7,004 nt of DNA. Source: Gallionella sp. Its GTDB lineage: Bacteria > Pseudomonadota > Gammaproteobacteria > Burkholderiales > Gallionellaceae. Location of the stretch: the NCBI GenBank assembly GCA_017880945.1, contig JADGRM010000118.1, positions 1 to 7,004 on the forward strand, read 5' to 3'. Shown here piece after piece: positions 5,351 through 7,004 of the stretch. Within the stretch, counting starts at the first letter, position 1, and each line of letters opens with the position of its first letter. Under the pieces are notes generated by a model, which did not search any database, was not told where the DNA came from, and saw nothing but the letters and a program-made list of their open reading frames with translations. Both the position numbers and the translations under genes were made by a program.

Positions 5351-6604
5351 TTACGGCTTACTATCTTCGTGTTGCCGCACAAGCGGAAAACCGTTCGGGT
5401 TATCAATCTTTTTCTTTTGGATGATTTCCCCGGCATGCTTCTGCAAATAGTGCGCGATAGTCTCAACGCGTATTTTCACCGAGCCGGCGGGCTTGGTGGA
5501 ATCGAGATCCTGGAAGGAAAAAAACAGCGTGCCCGAGCGTTCGATTATCTGCTGCACGGGCGAATAAGACGGCTGATCCATGCCGCATTCGTAGCTCGAC
5601 AACCGTACCACGCAAACGATCCATGGCAAGCGTGCGGCGACCTTTGCGCCCCACAAAATCTCGTTGGTATTGGCGCTGTACGAGGAAGGCCAGACATCGG
5701 AAATATCGAGCGGAGATTTGATGTGGCCTGTAGCGATGTCTGCGCCGAACAGCCACTCAAGCATATCTGGATCGGTGGGCAGGTACTGCGACCATAGCAC
5801 CGGATAGCCGTATGCCTGAAGATCCGTTTCGATCCCGTGGCCGATGCCCGGGTCCATGTGATAGGGGCGCGCCAGCACGAGTAAGCATGGCTTGTCTTCA
5901 CGCACACACTGTTCAATAATTTCGCGGCTCTTCTGGCGCATGTTCGCGTTGAACGTATCCAGCGCATGGAATCCGGCCTCCACCGCTTTTTTGGTTTCGG
6001 CTTTGGTGAGGCCGGGAATAAAATCGCGCAGTCCCTCATAGAGCTGCTTCGGCACGATAGGCCGGTCGCCCAGAGCCACAAAAGGCGTCGCATACCGGAT
6101 GCCGTGTTCGGCGAACATATCCTTTTCTTTCTGGAATCCGGATTTGATGTTTTCAGGCGCAGCCATCACGCGAGGGCAGGTAAGCGATGCCGCTACGTGC
6201 CCGTGCAGATACGAAGGCAGCGAATAAATCATCGGCGAAAGCAGCACGTCTATCTTGCGGTGCGGCTTGCGCGCGAGGAATTCGCCATAATGCCCGGACA
6301 TGCATTTCACCGGGTAGCAGCAATCCACCGTGCCGCGTCCCTTGCCGAATTCGCGCGCCTGCTCTTCCGAGGTGTCGGATGAGAAATCGATCTTGGCGAT
6401 GCCGAGCGCTTCGAGAAAACCGATCCAGAATTGGTGGGTGGACCACAGGTTGAGCGTTTTCGGAATGCCGATGCGCATTTGCGCGCGCGGTTTTGTCGCG
6501 ACGGCTGGCGCTTGGGAATGTGCGCCGTCGCCCGGATTAAACCTCGCTCTTGACACGCCGAAAGGCGTCTTCTCGAACCAGTTCAGCAACATTTGGATAG
6601 ACAC
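5351..6604 (-). CDS. DUF2229 acyl-CoA dehydratase activase-related protein
   Basis: The 417-residue product contains the DUF2229 opening MRIGIPKTLNLWSTHQFW (43-60), a cysteine site TVDCCYPVKCMSGHYGE (92-108; Cys95, Cys96, Cys101), Cys143, the motif ARPYHMDPGIGHGIE (245-259), and SSYECGMDQPSY with Cys340. These belong to the family related to 2-hydroxyacyl-CoA dehydratase subunits and their activators; the cysteines are plausible [4Fe-4S] ligands. Such proteins often form the C-terminal part of large BcrAD-DUF2229 fusions. Here the activase part is the separate upstream gene, which this frame overlaps by 68 bp. GTG 6604 is chosen because GAAGAGG (6617-6611) lies 6 nt before it; ATG 6592 and ATG 6478 lack such a site. 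The first ~40 residues are outside the recognisable domain. The cognate dehydratase or reductase is not in the window, so the substrate is unknown. Confidence 0.85.
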   Translation of the reverse strand: MSIQMLLNWFEKTPFGVSRARFNPGDGAHSQAPAVATKPRAQMRIGIPKTLNLWSTHQFWIGFLEALGIAKIDFSSDTSEEQAREFGKGRGTVDCCYPVKCMSGHYGEFLARKPHRKIDVLLSPMIYSLPSYLHGHVAASLTCPRVMAAPENIKSGFQKEKDMFAEHGIRYATPFVALGDRPIVPKQLYEGLRDFIPGLTKAETKKAVEAGFHALDTFNANMRQKSREIIEQCVREDKPCLLVLARPYHMDPGIGHGIETDLQAYGYPVLWSQYLPTDPDMLEWLFGADIATGHIKSPLDISDVWPSSYSANTNEILWGAKVAARLPWIVCVVRLSSYECGMDQPSYSPVQQIIERSGTLFFSFQDLDSTKPAGSVKIRVETIAHYLQKHAGEIIQKKKIDNPNGFPLVRQHEDSKP

Positions 6605-7004
6605 GCTTCACCTCTTCTAATTGACCCATCACCACTCGCATCTCGTTGGCGTCTTCCAGCAAACCTTTCGGGCAACTATTGCCGCTGATTACCCGCTCCC
6701 AACCCGTTGCCAACGGCACCTTGCTCCAATCGCGTCCCTTGCCGTCGGGCAGATGCACATCGATGAAAGTGCGGCGGCAATTTACCGCGCACCAGTGGCA
6801 GATGGTGTGCTCGTTGGTGGTGCCGGTGTATTCCAGCGCTTCTATCGTGTCGAACCCACGGAAGCTGCTGGGCTCACCCTTTTTCATCCAATCCATCGCG
6901 CACAGCGCCGCGCCGATTGCGCCCGCCTCGCCCGGATAGGGGTGAACGACGATTTCAGCATCCGCCACTTTTTCTCTGATGAAATCAACCTGCGCTTTCA
7001 CCAC
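6537..7004 (-). CDS. BcrAD/BadFG-type ATPase activase, C-terminal part (partial)
   Basis: The frame is open to the window edge, so the N-terminus lies beyond base 7004 and the apparent initial GTG codons are internal. The visible 155 residues begin with the end of an ASKHA ATPase fold (VHPYPGEAGAIGAAL, about 20-34, matching the family's GAIGAAL motif). A cysteine site CHWCAVNC (69-76) and GNSCPKG (Cys111) follow, corresponding to the CxxCxxxC...C pattern after the ATPase in the long members of this family and probably binding an Fe-S cluster. These activases couple ATP hydrolysis to low-potential electron transfer that activates 2-hydroxyacyl-CoA dehydratases or benzoyl-CoA reductases. The protein ends at TAA 6539-6537, inside the start of the DUF2229 gene, pointing to one operon with coupled translation. 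Confidence 0.85.
   Translation of the reverse strand: MVKAQVDFIREKVADAEIVVHPYPGEAGAIGAALCAMDWMKKGEPSSFRGFDTIEALEYTGTTNEHTICHWCAVNCRRTFIDVHLPDGKGRDWSKVPLATGWERVISGNSCPKGLLEDANEMRVVMGQLEEVKRVYPNVAELVREDAFRRVKSEV
6611..6617 (-). promoter_or_regulatory. Ribosome binding site inside the activase gene for the DUF2229 gene
   Basis: GAAGAGG on the minus strand lies 6 nt before GTG 6604, within the coding region of the upstream activase gene. It supports independent initiation of the DUF2229 protein and a real 68-bp overlap rather than a broken fusion gene. Confidence 0.55.

Overview
The window looks like a chromosomal segment of a mid-GC Gram-negative proteobacterium, most likely a betaproteobacterium (Gallionellaceae/Nitrosomonadales-like is my best guess). 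This rests on the gene set (AMP-forming Acs, a MltD-type transglycosylase, a yqjD-yqjE-yqjK membrane cluster, and a BcrAD-type activase followed by a DUF2229 protein) and on protein style; I could not search a database. All genes seem to be ordinary chromosomal genes. I see no transposase, integrase, CRISPR array, tRNA or rRNA.

Layout: 1-114 is the 3' end of an unidentified + strand gene. Next comes a promoter-bearing gap and acs (267-2234, + strand), which makes acetyl-CoA from acetate. Immediately after it, and including its last codons, is the most unusual part of the window: three head-to-tail units (2191-2329, 2330-2474, 2475-2550). Each begins with the acs 3' end including the stop codon and finishes with a short sequence ending in TAACC. 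Units 1 and 2 share a 99-bp block with one mismatch, then diverge abruptly into different hairpins. Unit 3 is degenerate, but its acs-derived part differs mostly at synonymous positions. After about 200 bp of non-coding DNA comes mltD (2759-4231, + strand), a secreted peptidoglycan lytic transglycosylase with two LysM domains.

Convergent to mltD is a minus-strand cluster reading yqjD (5235-4906), yqjE (4902-4519), yqjK (4526-4203). These are small membrane-associated proteins, tightly packed and probably translationally coupled. yqjK appears to carry a 1-base frameshift in a G run. Restoring the frame gives a 99-residue protein whose stop meets the mltD stop in a shared TTAG. Upstream on the same strand are two further genes: the end of a BcrA/BadF-type ATPase activase with a four-cysteine C-terminal site (7004-6537, cut by the window edge), and a DUF2229 activase-related protein (6604-5351). 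They overlap by 68 bp in different frames. They resemble domains that, as I recall, are fused in one large protein in many anaerobes, and may form an Fe-S activator system for a 2-hydroxyacyl-CoA dehydratase or benzoyl-CoA-reductase-like enzyme. The substrate enzyme is not in view.

I found no clear new multi-gene system. The strongest candidates for something undescribed are the acs-tail tandem units and their exchanged hairpins; the yqjK frameshift is a strong annotation-level observation.
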